Assembly (NCBI RefSeq): GCF_000003815.2
Contig: NC_049987.1
Location: 3,769,683-3,833,682 of the forward strand
Direction: 5' to 3'
Source: Branchiostoma floridae
Lineage: Eukaryota > Chordata > Leptocardii > Amphioxiformes > Branchiostomatidae
Length of the DNA stretch: 64,000 nt
Shown: positions 12,774 through 24,000 of the stretch, piece after piece
Layout of the letters: the number at the start of each line of letters is the position of its first letter
Position numbering within the stretch: position 1 is the first letter of the stretch
Notes under the pieces: generated by a model
What the model saw: only the letters and a program-made list of their open reading frames with translations
What the model was told of the DNA's origin: nothing
The model's database searches: none
Program-made: the position numbers and the translations under genes

Positions 12774-13197
12774 ATGGTCCCTGGCCCTATCATATTTGTG
12801 TCATACTAGGCCTATACCTTCGGGCAACCTAAGCAATATCAAATTGTTAAAAGTGGAAATATTCTGAATAAGGCAGTCTGTATAGTATTGACATCTAATG
12901 CCCTATTTTAGCTCGTTTACATCATTATTTCATAAATTGAGCCGTTAAAAACAGCGCAGGAATGAGTTGCATAAGGATTTCAGATCAAGTCCTTATTTTT
13001 TGGGGGTACAATAATAAGGAATATCCTCGTGCAACTTGTCTCTGGGCTGTTTTTAACCGCTCAAAGTATATAATTATGATGTAAATGTGGGAATACAGTG
13101 CAGTAGATGTCAATATCATGCAGATTGCCTTATTTATATTTCCACTTTGACGCTGTTATATTGTTTAGGTTGCCTTTAAAGGATTCATAAACCCCAG

Positions 13198-13640
13198 AAA
13201 AGGAATATTATTTGCCAATAGATAATGTATCAATGAATACACAATCAGCCGGCTTTTTTCAGAATTTTACTTGTGGTGAGATATGCAACGTGTGTTTGTA
13301 CAACTATATGACACTCACTAAACCCATGTAGACCCTACCCATGTATTTCCTATACGTAAAGATACTTCCTTCATCATGCATATTTTTGGCATAAATGAGG
13401 GGCGATGTGCATACCGAGAAGGCCAATTGTTTACAAAATAACAAAAAAACACACATAACAAGACTAGTTTTAACGTCACCCCTCAAATTGGTTTTGTAGG
13501 TTAACGTTTGTCAAACCTTGCCAGACACATTGTACATTATTTGATTTAAGTAAAGGCTACTTAGGGGGGTTAGCAGAATACTAAATGCTTTTCGATGCAC
13601 ATGAGACTAATGGAAACTTTATCGTAGAATGTGAAATAGT
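13198..13640 (+). repeat. Repeat family R3, copy 2
   Basis: Aligns with copy 1 through CCAATAGATAATGTATC, ATCAGCCGGC, TAAATGAGGGGCGATG, ACTAAATGC and GACTAATGG. The internal hairpin is degraded (GAGGGGCGATG...CGTCACCCCTC). Confidence 0.75.
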
Positions 13641-14861
13641 GTTCATTTTTATTTCTACTCTATTCTGGAGTTTAGGACTCCTTTAACGTCACCCTGGTTT
13701 CAATTCTTTCAAAAGGCTTGTATTATTTTATGAAAAGACCAAATATCTTATTGCGTCTCGGAGAGGGAAGCTGGAGAGGCACCGGGGTAAGTGATGATCT
13801 TTATGTAATGCTTAAGTTTCATCTTCATTCTACCATACTGTCTCATTATTTATCGACTTATCAATTTTCTTTACGTAAAGCTTAAGTTGCATCTTTGTTT
13901 AACATACTATGTCATTATTCATCAATTTATCAATTCCGTTGTAACGCATCTGCTAGGGGTGGCTTCATCTGTGTTTTTTGTAATGTCTGAATGTTTTGTT
14001 TATCATAATGGAAAATGAATAAATATCTAATAAATAAAAAAAAATAAAAATAAAAAAACTCACCCTGGGTGCCAGACCAACTCCTCGGGCAGCCAACCGG
14101 TTTTTAGCTGCCCAAGGCAGTATGTTAGTAGATCTAAATTGAAAACATACCTTCTCCAAATAGACAGGAATCATGCTGAAGGTATTTTGGTAGTCATGAT
14201 ATTATTACATGTTATATCATGTTACTATGGTCAGTGCCTTGTACTCCACTGAAGGCAAATATCACCAATGAATTAACTGGGTTGAACCTCAAGACCAAGG
14301 TTACAAACCCATCACAAGTGTATCATAATGGTACCATTCATTCATATATAAGTAAAATCTGTCCAGACCTTTCAGTTACATATGTCGCGTGTTTAATAAT
14401 CCTATCATGAAATGCACTGGATTCAGAAACTTTCTTTATTCATTATGCAGATTACCTAATGATTTACAAATTTAATGTCAGATTATGTAAAGTATTACTG
14501 AAACCATTTGATTGTGTCAGTTACTTTTCCTTGTTATTTATTGATTTCATTGATCATACATCTTTTGTTGTATTATTATAACATATGATTGTGGTAGTTA
14601 CTTTGGTTTGTTATTTATTGATTTTATTGATCATTGATGTTTTTGTATTATTATAACATATGTGTTAGTTTCTTTTCTTTGTCATTCATGATTTCATTGA
14701 TCATACATCTTGTGTAAGTATGGAGGAGGGGCGCACAGCATAAACTGTTAAGGTTTTCCCCTCCTTCTGCACCTGTTTTATGTTTTATTCTTTTCTGTAT
14801 TTATTATTATTTTGTTGTGCAAAATAAATAAACAAACAAATAAAACAAACAAACATTTAAA
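13641..14861. other. Gene A/B spacer with LINE-like 3' tails
   Basis: No gene. A-rich AAATAAATAAAAAAA at about 14020-14060 and ATAAATAAACAAACAAATAAA at about 14823-14850, each after T-rich sequence. The second follows a GGAGGAGGGGCG...CCCCTCC hairpin and resembles the tail of the LINE relic at 31.9 kb. These may be 3' ends of truncated retroposons. Confidence 0.4.
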
Positions 14862-15250
14862 TGCCCAAAGTCATGACGATATATCAACCGCTTTTTCTTG
14901 ATTTATCCATGGCAAAAACTCAAAACGAAAACACTCTCTGCAGTTCCAAACGAGTTGCTAGGTGGCCCAAACTTACAACATTTCCGCCATGCCCCAATAC
15001 CTATCCACTACTAACAATCATGAACCTGGCACCTGATTCTGAGAGCAGAAAGTTTGATCTCCAACTTTACAGTTCCACTACAGTACTGTAACTATCCCCT
15101 AGAGGGCCCATTATCTACCTTGACCTTCATTTTCACTACCATCCACCAAAATACCAAATATCATGCAGAGCTTGTCACGTTATGTTGGTCACAGCCACAC
15201 AGGAACATACACAGACCACTGCAGTACCGACGGAAAATGCCATGTGAACC
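14862..15250 (+). repeat. Repeat family R1, 3' half fragment
   Basis: R1 landmarks in order: GTCATGACGATATATCAA, GTTGCTAGGTGGCCCAAAC, CCCCTAGAGGGCCCATTATC and CCAAATATCATGCAGAGC. No terminal hairpin is left. Confidence 0.7.
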
Positions 15251-15757
15251 ATTTTGAAACTTAACTTTCCTTATTATAAGTGCTACTCACCTACTAAATT
15301 GAAAGTACTAAAAAGTAATACAGATAGCCTATATTCAAACAATGGGGCTTTACAACTCACTATGACAGTGGGTCACACCACCAGGCTTACAATAACCTCT
15401 CATCCTGAATTAGAAAGGAACGCATAGGCAAGTAGTTTCATTAGGCAATAAAACAGAAAACTGTCACCATTTCCTGCTCCACAACTAAGACTACATCCTT
15501 TTTTTTACAAAATGGTGATGTGGATATCAAACAAAAACACTGCAGATCCACAACGCAATGTTAATGCATGCTAAAACGCGAACTCTAAAGTACCATTCAG
15601 AGGTTCTCCAGATTTCTGTCCGGAAACACAGAAGAAAGCCACATATGTAAGGGACCATACAGGCCAAATAAAACTAAGAAACGCGTTAAAAACGACATCG
15701 AGAAATTGAGAACACAAAACAAGGCAAAAGTAGAATAAAAACTAACGCTAAATATTT

Positions 15758-15995
15758 AAGGTAACGGACGGTGGTTTCAAACTGTTATATTTTGAAATTT
15801 TTGAAACTACCATTCGTTAAGTTGATGACTTCCCTAAATTACTCTACCGAAAATATTTTCATGATGTTGGTACGTAGAATATAACGTTAGGATGTAAGAG
15901 AATTCTACCACAAATAGACATCTTCTTCAGAGCTTCTAGCTAAAGAGCATTTAGTTAGTAGTTAGAACATCTTCAACGGATAAAGGTGAACAAGC
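15758..15995 (+). mobile_element. R4-type MITE fragment
   Basis: Contains GACGGTGGTTTCAAA...TTTGAAACTACC and ends near ACGGATAAAGGTGAAC. It shares this order with elements at 32113-32333 and 33692-33917. It is diverged. Confidence 0.55.
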
Positions 15996-16039
15996 CTTAG
16001 AACTTCCAGGGTCTGAACATGTAGATCAGTTGTTGAATT

Positions 16040-16740
16040 CGCAGTAGAGAGCTGTGATCCCGGTATGAAAAAAAAAACACAGAACTAAGCCCTGGCCTTT
16101 TCTTTATGCTGTACTAGTCACTTGTTCTATCTTTGAGCTTTTACTTGCAAGTTTGAAAAAAAATAGAGTATCTCGAAAGCAGCAGACTTATTTCCTCTGC
16201 GCAGGGTGTGTCTGAAAAAAAAAAACTACGAGTTTTTTATCGAATGAATTTAAAGAATAAGGGATGGGTTAGTCACTTGATCTATCTTTTGAACATGTAC
16301 TAGAAAGTATGAGCAAAGAGAATAGCAGCAGACCAGTTTCCTCGGCGAAGGGTGTGCCTGAAAAATAAACTGCGGGGTTTTCATTGCATGAATTTCCAGA
16401 GCCAGGGATGAACTAGTCACTTGATCTATATTTTGTACTTGTACTAGAAAGTATAAGCAAATAGAGTATCAAGAAAGCAGCAGACCAATTTCTTCTGTAC
16501 AGAGTGTGTCGAAAAAATAAACTGCGAAGTTTTTATCGCATGAATTTCCAGAACAAGGGATGAGCTAGTCACTTCATCTATCTTTTGAACTTGTACTAGA
16601 AAGTAGAAGAAAACAGATTATCACGAAAGCAGCAGACCAATTTCCTCTACACAGGGTGTGTCTGAAAAATTAACTGCGAGGTTTTTTATTGCACGCATTT
16701 CCAAAAGCAGGGAAGGACAGGTTTTGGAACGCTTCTGTCA
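16040..16740 (+). promoter_or_regulatory. Gene B upstream region: four tandem ~150-bp promoter-like units
   Basis: AGCAGCAGAC recurs near 16178, 16324, 16476 and 16628, so the unit is 146-152 bp. Each unit carries CTAGTCACTT, CTATCTTTTGA..., GCAGCAGAC, TTTCCTC, GGGTGTGTCTGAAAAA and TTTCCA. Gene A has this block once. At the position of gene A's TATAAAAA the B units read weaker versions such as TATGAGCAAA, TATAAGCAAA and TAGAAGAAAA. The promoter role is inferred. Confidence 0.6.
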
Positions 16741-16813
16741 GTAATAACATTTCAACGTTGACGGGACTGTAAGAATTGTTTACTGACAAGGACGGATGCG
16801 TGGGAAGCAAAAC

Positions 16814-18549
16814 ATGTCGGTCTGGTTCTACGTGATGCTGGCTTTTGGCTGCGTCATTTTACCAGGTAGGTTGACAAACTTTTTTTTCTTAAACAGTGGG
16901 CCTTCAAAGGAGTCCCAAACTCGGCAAGAGAGTGTTATTTTCCGATAGATATTGACTTTATGAAGTACAACGTGCATGCTACTTCACAATATACGATAAA
17001 ATATCGACTAGTTTTGCGTATACGTACATCAAAAAGCATTCAGTATTGTGCTAAACTCCCTAAGAACTACATGGTTCAATTAAAAAAGCTAAGCCTATGG
17101 CTGAATACAGTGTGTCCGATATGGCCTAACAAAAATTCGCTTACAAAACCAATTTAAGGGGCGATGTTAAAAACTCATCTTGTTATGCGTTTGATATTTT
17201 GTGAGCATCGCCTCTCATTTATGCCAAGAATATGCATAATGAAGGAAGTGTCCATGCGTATAGGAAATGCATGGGTAGGGTCTGTTTGGGCTTAGTGCGT
17301 GTCATATTGTTGTACAAACACACGTTGCGTATCCCACCACAAGTGAAATTCAGCAAATTGTCGGCTGATTGTGTATTCATTTATACATGATCTATTGGAC
17401 AATGACATTCTCTTCTGGTCAATGACATTCTCTTAGGGCCCCTTTATGCATTCTTGCGAATGTTAGGACGCCGTTACACGAGCGCGTAAATCTGCATAAC
17501 AAGTCCGCATGAGGTCCACATAGACATTTCCTTTTATTCATACGTAGCCATACGCAGGGCAATCGGTTTATGTCAGTTTTAGGTACACATGCATAACCAC
17601 AGTTCGAAGAATACTGTATGTTCCGAAAAACAATGTATTCCGTAAAATTCGTACTTATTCCGTAAAACTCGAATGAATACCGTAATATTCGAATAGATAC
17701 TAAGTTTAGCCGCCCCTGCAATTTTTGGAAGTACTCAAATTTTCATAAGGCTAATATGTTGATTTTATTATATGGATGACATCCTATGGGGACCTCAAAA
17801 CTGGTGCGAAAGTGCGAAAAAAAATGGACAAATTGAAAATTATCATGAAAACTATTTTGAAATCTATGTGATTAGGGGCGTTAAACAAATAACCAAACAA
17901 TATGTTCTTCATTTTGTTCTTTCGCATTGGCATCTTTGTCTTTAGATTTGACATCAATATACGTCAATATACTTTCGATGTTTGTTTTGAACTTACGGCA
18001 TATATTTCCTCATTATGTAGCTGCTTTATATGACTTATAGCATGGTCGATTTTTTTTTATCTTTCAGGTTCCAGTTCAAAAGATGAATTATGTAAAGCAG
18101 CGGTGCAGGAGTCCACTATCTACGCATTTGTAAGCGGGCCACAGTTCAACAGCCCCCTCTACCGAGATCAAACCGATCTACAACCTACAACTGATCCACA
18201 GACTAAGACAGGTTAATCTTTTACCTTATTCTTTGCAGTTCTATCGTCTACAAAGGCCTATGCAAGTGAAGGAACTATAATTGTAGCTTTTACAAATCTG
18301 TTTTGTCTCAATATCAATAAATTGATAACACGTCAGATAAAAATCACTTGTCTTATATTGGCATTTGTATCATTTCTTCACAGATTATGTTTTTATATTC
18401 GTTTACATATCTTTGATTATTTTTTTTCACGTTCAGAACCATTTGAATCAGAGCAGATCACTACCAGGCCACAGCTCAGCAGCCCCCTCTACCGGAATCA
18501 AGACGCTCTGCAGACTCTCTCACCCTTCCCTCTTAATAAGCATGATTAA
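16814..18549 (+). CDS. Gene B: short secreted paralogue of gene A, no LDLa domain
   Basis: Model: exons 16814-16865, 18068-18211 and 18437-18549, total 309 nt, 102 aa. The first two exons have exactly the lengths of their gene A counterparts (52 and 144 nt) and the same phase-1 junctions. Exon 1 is a signal peptide (MSVWFYVMLAFGCVILP). Exon 2 has [25 protein letters not shown] and a Thr/Gln-rich end. Exon 3 has [19 protein letters not shown] and then reads directly into SPFPLNKHD and a TAA, because the donor used in gene A's equivalent exon is absent. The product is therefore signal peptide plus two SPLYR units only. It could be functional, a decoy-like short form, or a gene that lost its 3' part; the sequence does not decide. 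Confidence 0.66.
17030..17420 (-). repeat. Repeat family R3, copy 3 (inverted)
   Basis: Reverse-strand match to R3: CCTCTCATTTATGCC, GGGTAGGGTCTG, CAAACACACGTTGCGTAT and TCGGCTGATTGTGTATTCAT. It lies in intron 1 of gene B. Confidence 0.7.
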
Positions 18550-18692
18550 ATGATGATAATGTACATTAGAGTATTCATTATCCTTTGATATAGCATATAA
18601 AAATATTGATTTATCTTGTCAATTAATTATGAAATTATCAAGGTTTTCCGGAATTATACTGTCGCCTGTTCTACCTAACTTTAGCCATCCCT

Positions 18693-18870
18693 CGTTAGGA
18701 CCTTAAAATGAAGGTTCTGAGTTTAAGGAGAGCCACACCTCGAGCACGTTAAAGAACCCAACACACTTATCAAAAGGGTTCCGGTTCTTTCCGGTGTGGT
18801 GGTTCAAAAACTACAGTCCTTAAGCCGCACCTGGGTCAATTGCTGCCGAAATAAGGTCACAAACGTAGTG
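18693..18870 (+). repeat. SINE body fragment
   Basis: GAGAGCCACACCTCGAGCACGTTAAAGAACCCA, spread over 18729-18765, is the same body sequence that follows the tRNA-like heads at 48.4 and 49.1 kb. The head is missing. Confidence 0.7.
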
Positions 18871-18886
18871 TACAAGCAACAATGAC

Positions 18887-19400
18887 TGTAATAACTAGAG
18901 TTTCACGACCCCATACCCTCGCAGAATGTACATGTATTATGTGTGTTTATCAGTTAATCATCTCCTCCACAAAGAAAAAGACAATCTACCTTAAGAAAGA
19001 CATTAAAAGTTATAATAGTTCTACTGATTAATGCAAATGAGGACACCATTTGCATAATTAGCGAAATGAAGTTCACCTGTACATAACTTCCAAATGCCGT
19101 CATCAAAAGCAATTGAATCATAGCATTTTCTCATTAACTTTGCAAATTAGGTCCTCATTTGCATACTGTTTATAGATCAATGTTCATATTTTTCTCAGTT
19201 ACAAATGTCACATGTTGAAATAGTCCTCTAATTGATAGGTGGACTTTATAGAATCCCCTCATTCATTATGAAACTAGATTACAATTTGCATAATTGTCAG
19301 TTAAAAAGCATCAGCTATCTACATACCAAAAATCATGACGATCTGTCAAACCCTTCTTGAGTTATTTCTTTTTAAAGTTTGTCACTAGACCGGCCCACAC
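18887..19400 (+). repeat. Repeat family R1, 5' half fragment
   Basis: Starts with AACTAGAGTTTCACGACCCC and ATACCCTCGC, then repeated ATGCAAAT/ATTTGCAT blocks, and stops after CTTCTTGAGTTAT near 19365. The 3' end is absent. Confidence 0.75.
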
Positions 19401-19559
19401 AATTCATCCAAACAAACATGTATTTATTTTGATAACTCTGAACTGATCACATTACATTTACACATCACCATTACCAAATTACATTGTTACTGTAAAGGGT
19501 ATCCTTTTTTATAATGGTTTATAATGGTTTATTCGACAGAAGAATTTCACAGTCTATTA

Positions 19560-20043
19560 GCTAAATTGTACACTCAGGCCTTTCACATGAGAATCAAAGG
19601 CATAGAGTCAAAAACTGATGGTTTGAAATACAATTAATAATATAACTGAGTATTTGAAATACCATATATGAAATTTACAGCCTTAAGATTAACACTATTC
19701 AAAATACTGTAGAAATGATTTACAGCAATAAGATTGAACAATTGAATATTTAAGATACTATAGACATAATGTTCAGCAATAAGATTAATAGAACTGAGTA
19801 CTTATATAATTAAAATACTATAGACATAATTTACAGTAATAAGATTAATAGAAAAATTTAGTATTTAAGATACTATTGGATGACTTATACACTCTTTCAC
19901 ATGACAATCTAAGACATAGTCAAACACTGACTGTTGGCAATACAATTAATAACATAACTAGAGTAGAATACCATACACGAAATTTACAGCCTTAAGACTA
20001 ACAGTAAAATACTGTAGACATGATTTACGGCAATAAGATTAAT
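19560..20043. repeat. Degenerate flank of the 52-bp minisatellite
   Basis: Diverged, indel-rich copies of the unit in the next entry (TATTTAAGATACTAT, CAGCAATAAGATTAAT). Confidence 0.7.
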
Positions 20044-20460
20044 AGAACTGAGTATTTAAGATACTATAGATATAATTTTCAGCAATAAGATTGATAGAAC
20101 GGAGTATTTAAGATACTATAGACATAATTTTCAGCAATAAGATTGATAGAACGGAGTATTTAAGATACTATAGACATAATTTTCAGCAATAAGATTGATA
20201 GAACGGAGTATTTAAGATACTATAGACATAATTTTCAGCAATAAGATTGATAGAACGGAGTATTTAAGATACTATAGACATAATTTTCAGCAATAAGATT
20301 GATAGAACGGAGTATTTAAGATACTATAGACATAATTTTCAGCAATAAGATTGATAGAACGGAGTATTTAAGATACTATAGACATAATTTTCAGCAATAA
20401 GATTGATAGAACGGAGTATTTAAGATACTATAGACATAATTTTCAGCAATAAGATTAATC
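20044..20460 (+). repeat. 52-bp minisatellite, 8 units
   Basis: Eight head-to-tail 52-bp units, nearly identical after the first. Each contains AGAACGGAGTATTTAAGATA, CTATAGACATAATTTTCAGC and AATAAGATTGAT. There are no unique spacers, so it is not a CRISPR array. Confidence 0.97.
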
Positions 20461-20689
20461 GAACAACTGAGTAGTTAAAACACTATAAAGAAATATACAA
20501 CCATAAAATAATCACAGCGTTCTAAATGCTTTGTTATCTTGAACATTTTACATTGGCGGTCGCTACAATACAGGACCATTTACAAGGTTGAATTTGATGA
20601 GCTTTTCATTTACATTTCTTCGCATCAAATAAAAGGAATATCCTTCATACATGCTGCGTTAAGTCCGCATCTACGCAACGCCTGGCCGT

Positions 20690-20760
20690 GAGCGGTTACG
20701 TGTATCGTTAGTTGCGCTAGTGGTAATCGAGTTGTACGTACGATCTCTGTGAGATTGCTA
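20690..20760 (+). repeat. Short GC-rich repeat shared with 30838-30905
   Basis: CGCCTGGCCGTGAGC, then CGTGTATCGTTAGTTGCGC and GAGTTGTACGT, appear in the same order near 30841-30905. It lies just downstream of the NHL gene's stop codon. Function unknown. Confidence 0.5.
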
Positions 20761-21085
20761 CGTTACCGTATATGGGCCGTAATTACACGTGCTGTTTACG
20801 TACGGTTTTCTTACTCACCCGTATTGGTTGTACAGGGCACGCACGTCACCCGTACTCGCTCGCAGGGGGGGGGGGGGCGTAGGGTGAATTTGAAGCCCGA
20901 ATGCAGAGAAGGTTTTGCCTGCACGTAAAGTGCTACGGTTAAGTGTCTCCGTGCTCCCAAATCCGTTGGATTCCGTTGGATTTCGTACGGAGGCGGTACT
21001 TACCACGTACGGATTCCCAAAAAATTGCCCACGTTTACATCACGCAGTTGCACGCACGGCGGGTTGTGCCCATACCTTTAACAGG

Positions 21086-24000
21086 TCAATAGCGTGAGAA
21101 TATAGTGACGGTACTGTCGTAATAATCTGTCACTACCAGCTGTCCACCCGGTGTTACTGCCACACCGCATGAGCTGGACATGTTGGTAGCGACGCTGCGA
21201 ACGTACCGCCCGTTCTGGGTAAACCTCTCCACCGTCCCACCAAACCCTGTCCCCACCAAAACGTCCCCTGAAATGTCCGTACACATTCCCATGACCAAGA
21301 TTCTCTGACCGACTTCTGCCTCACCGTCACCAATTCTGTCACCGCCGAAACTAGACAGGTAGTGGCCAGTGTTGTTATAGACGTACACAGGGATGTCGGA
21401 CACAAACAGGTCGGACACAAGCAGGTTTCCCTCCCGCCCCACTGCGACCCGCCCGGGGTACTCTGGGCCCTTCTCCGTCCTAAACTTACGAACGACAGTC
21501 CCGTTGAAATGCAGAAGCTTCACTTCCCCATAATCACTCCGGATCCAGAACTCTGTGACTACGACAAGATTGCGAGGTGTGTCCACCGTGATGCCAATGA
21601 AAGAATCGTTGGTGAATGTTGCACGAAGCGTTGCAAGGTGATGCCCCATTGTCGTATACCGAACGATGAACCCTGTCAGATCGTTGTCTTTGTCTCCCAC
21701 CACCCACAGGTGACCCTCCCCGTCCATAGATATGTCCTCGGGTTCTATCGTTTCGGAGGCTTCTCCGGAAATAACGGCAGGAAAATGGCGGAGGTAGACG
21801 CCCGTCATGCTGAAGACTTGAACTCGCCTGTTGTAGGTGTCCGCTACAAACATCTCGTTGCTAGGAGACACGACAACAGCTTTTGGTCCGTCAAGCTGGC
21901 CCGGTTCCTTTCCTTCTCCACCGAAGACAATCGTCGTTTGTTCGAGGTCTTTATTTTCGTTCTCTGGAGAAGATTCAAAATAAAAGAAATGCTAATGCAA
22001 CGGATTACATTTTATTTTGTGTTTAGAAAACAGATTTGGTGTTTTCTGTTTCGGATATGTTTTTGTTTTCAGCAGTGCTATGTCAGGGGGGCCTAAGCAT
22101 TTGCACGAAACCTATGAGATTCGTACGAACATTATGTGATACGCACGAATCACTATGCGAAAACGCACGAACCTTATGAAAATCACACGAATCACTATGC
22201 GAAAATGTACGAACCTAATGAAAATCACACGAATCACTATGCGAGATTTGCTCGAACCTTATGCGAATGACGTGATGTCACGTAACCCGGTGACGGTTGG
22301 CCGGTTTCAACAGGTTTGTTCGAATCACATAAGGTTCGTGTGTGTTTACATAGTGATTCGTGCGAATCACATAAGGTTTGTACGTTTTCGCATAGTGATT
22401 CGTGTGATTTTCATAAGGTTCGTGCGTTTTCGCATAGTGATTCGTGCGTATCACATAATGTTCGTACGAATCTCATAGGGTTCGTGCAAATGCTTAGGCA
22501 GTTTAGACACCCCTGTATATATCGTTGATATAAAACATTAACATCGTGGGTATCATGGAATGTTGTCTTTTTTGTATGACAATGCAGGTGAGAGTGCCAA
22601 ATCACCATATTTTCATCCCAGATAAGCCAGTACATCTGGATATTTCATGGTTGCATTCACTGTAACAGATACACTGTTATTTTATCTTATAGGAAAGATC
22701 CCATTATGCTCTCGCATCATCTACATGTAAAGAGTGGGCTGATTTGCCATTTTACACACAAACGTGATACAGATGTTAGGATATTTCAATCTTTCCTACG
22801 AGAAGCGGAATCAGCCGGAATGCCGTCAGAATTAATTCTTTGTATATTCCTGGGTATTCGTAAAGCATTCTAGAAATCCTCACTGCGTTCCAGATATTTC
22901 TGTCCATTCTTGTGGGCCGTCACGAATGCTTTTGTCGTGCTCAAAACTTTCGAGGTGCATTTGAAGTGGAGAAATATCGAATAGCATCCAAATTGTATTC
23001 AAACTTCAGTATTACCACATTCTACGGAATTCTAACATTATTAAAAAAAATTCTAATCTCATTCGATAGAGAACCGAAACGGCAAGCCACTTCAAATCCT
23101 CAGAATGTGGCCAAAAGAATATCTGGAATGCAGTGAGAATTTCTAGAATGCAATACGGATACCCAGGAATAGACAACGAATAGTTATCCCGACGGCATTT
23201 CGGTTCATTCCTTATCGTGCGCAGGGGATACAAGGTCCATTTGGAATATTTCCACCCGAATGTGGCACGAATTTTGCAAATTCGTTACTCCGGCTGGTTC
23301 TGCTTGATTCCTGCTAATTCTGTTTCAGTGTGAAGGCCCTATTAAGGTTGCTAGTATTGACGAAGTATTACCTGCAGTGCTGGTTGGTGGAGATGACGTG
23401 TAGTTCACCTGTCGGGTTACGTCATCTGTAGTTGTGTCTGTGAAGGTGGGGCATGTAGTTTTAGCGGTGAGGTTGGGCCTTGTAGTTTTACCAGTGAAAG
23501 AGGGTTCTGTCCATGTCTGAGAAGAAAACAAATAGGAAGTCTATAAAGTAAGTTTTTTTGCACAACCAATGAGTACTTACTTCCAACGTTTCGCTGTCGG
23601 TAAGACACCATCATTAGGGTTAGAATGGCTGGATACGATTCTCGCTGCTACTTATAGCCGTTGTAGGTGGCGCTGCAGCAGCGAGAATGCCGTCCCAAAC
23701 GTGGCTCAGTTTGTATCCCCCCTCATCTCTGTTCATGATAATGTCTGACAGACACCGAAACGTCGGAAGTAAGTACTCATTGGTTGTGTGGTTGTGCCTA
23801 AAGAACCTGTTACTATAGGAATAATTGCCAACCTGATGAATTTATTCAAGGAAATAGGAAGTCGGCTAGAAATTCAGCATATGCATGAGAATTCAACATG
23901 TATAACGTTTCAATCAACATCAACCCTAATCTTCTATTCTTCAAAGGGCCTTGCAAAATATCAGTTCATCTGATTCCTATTAAAGTACGTTCACAATATG

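Noticed and set aside
21362-22096. A 244-aa open frame on the plus strand
   Set aside because: It is the antisense shadow of the NHL-propeller exon, whose frame has clear NHL repeats and matching splice phases.
22155-22478. Plus-strand 107-aa open frame with a repeated RKRTNLMKITR-like unit
   Set aside because: It is translation of the palindromic MITE's tandem sub-units.
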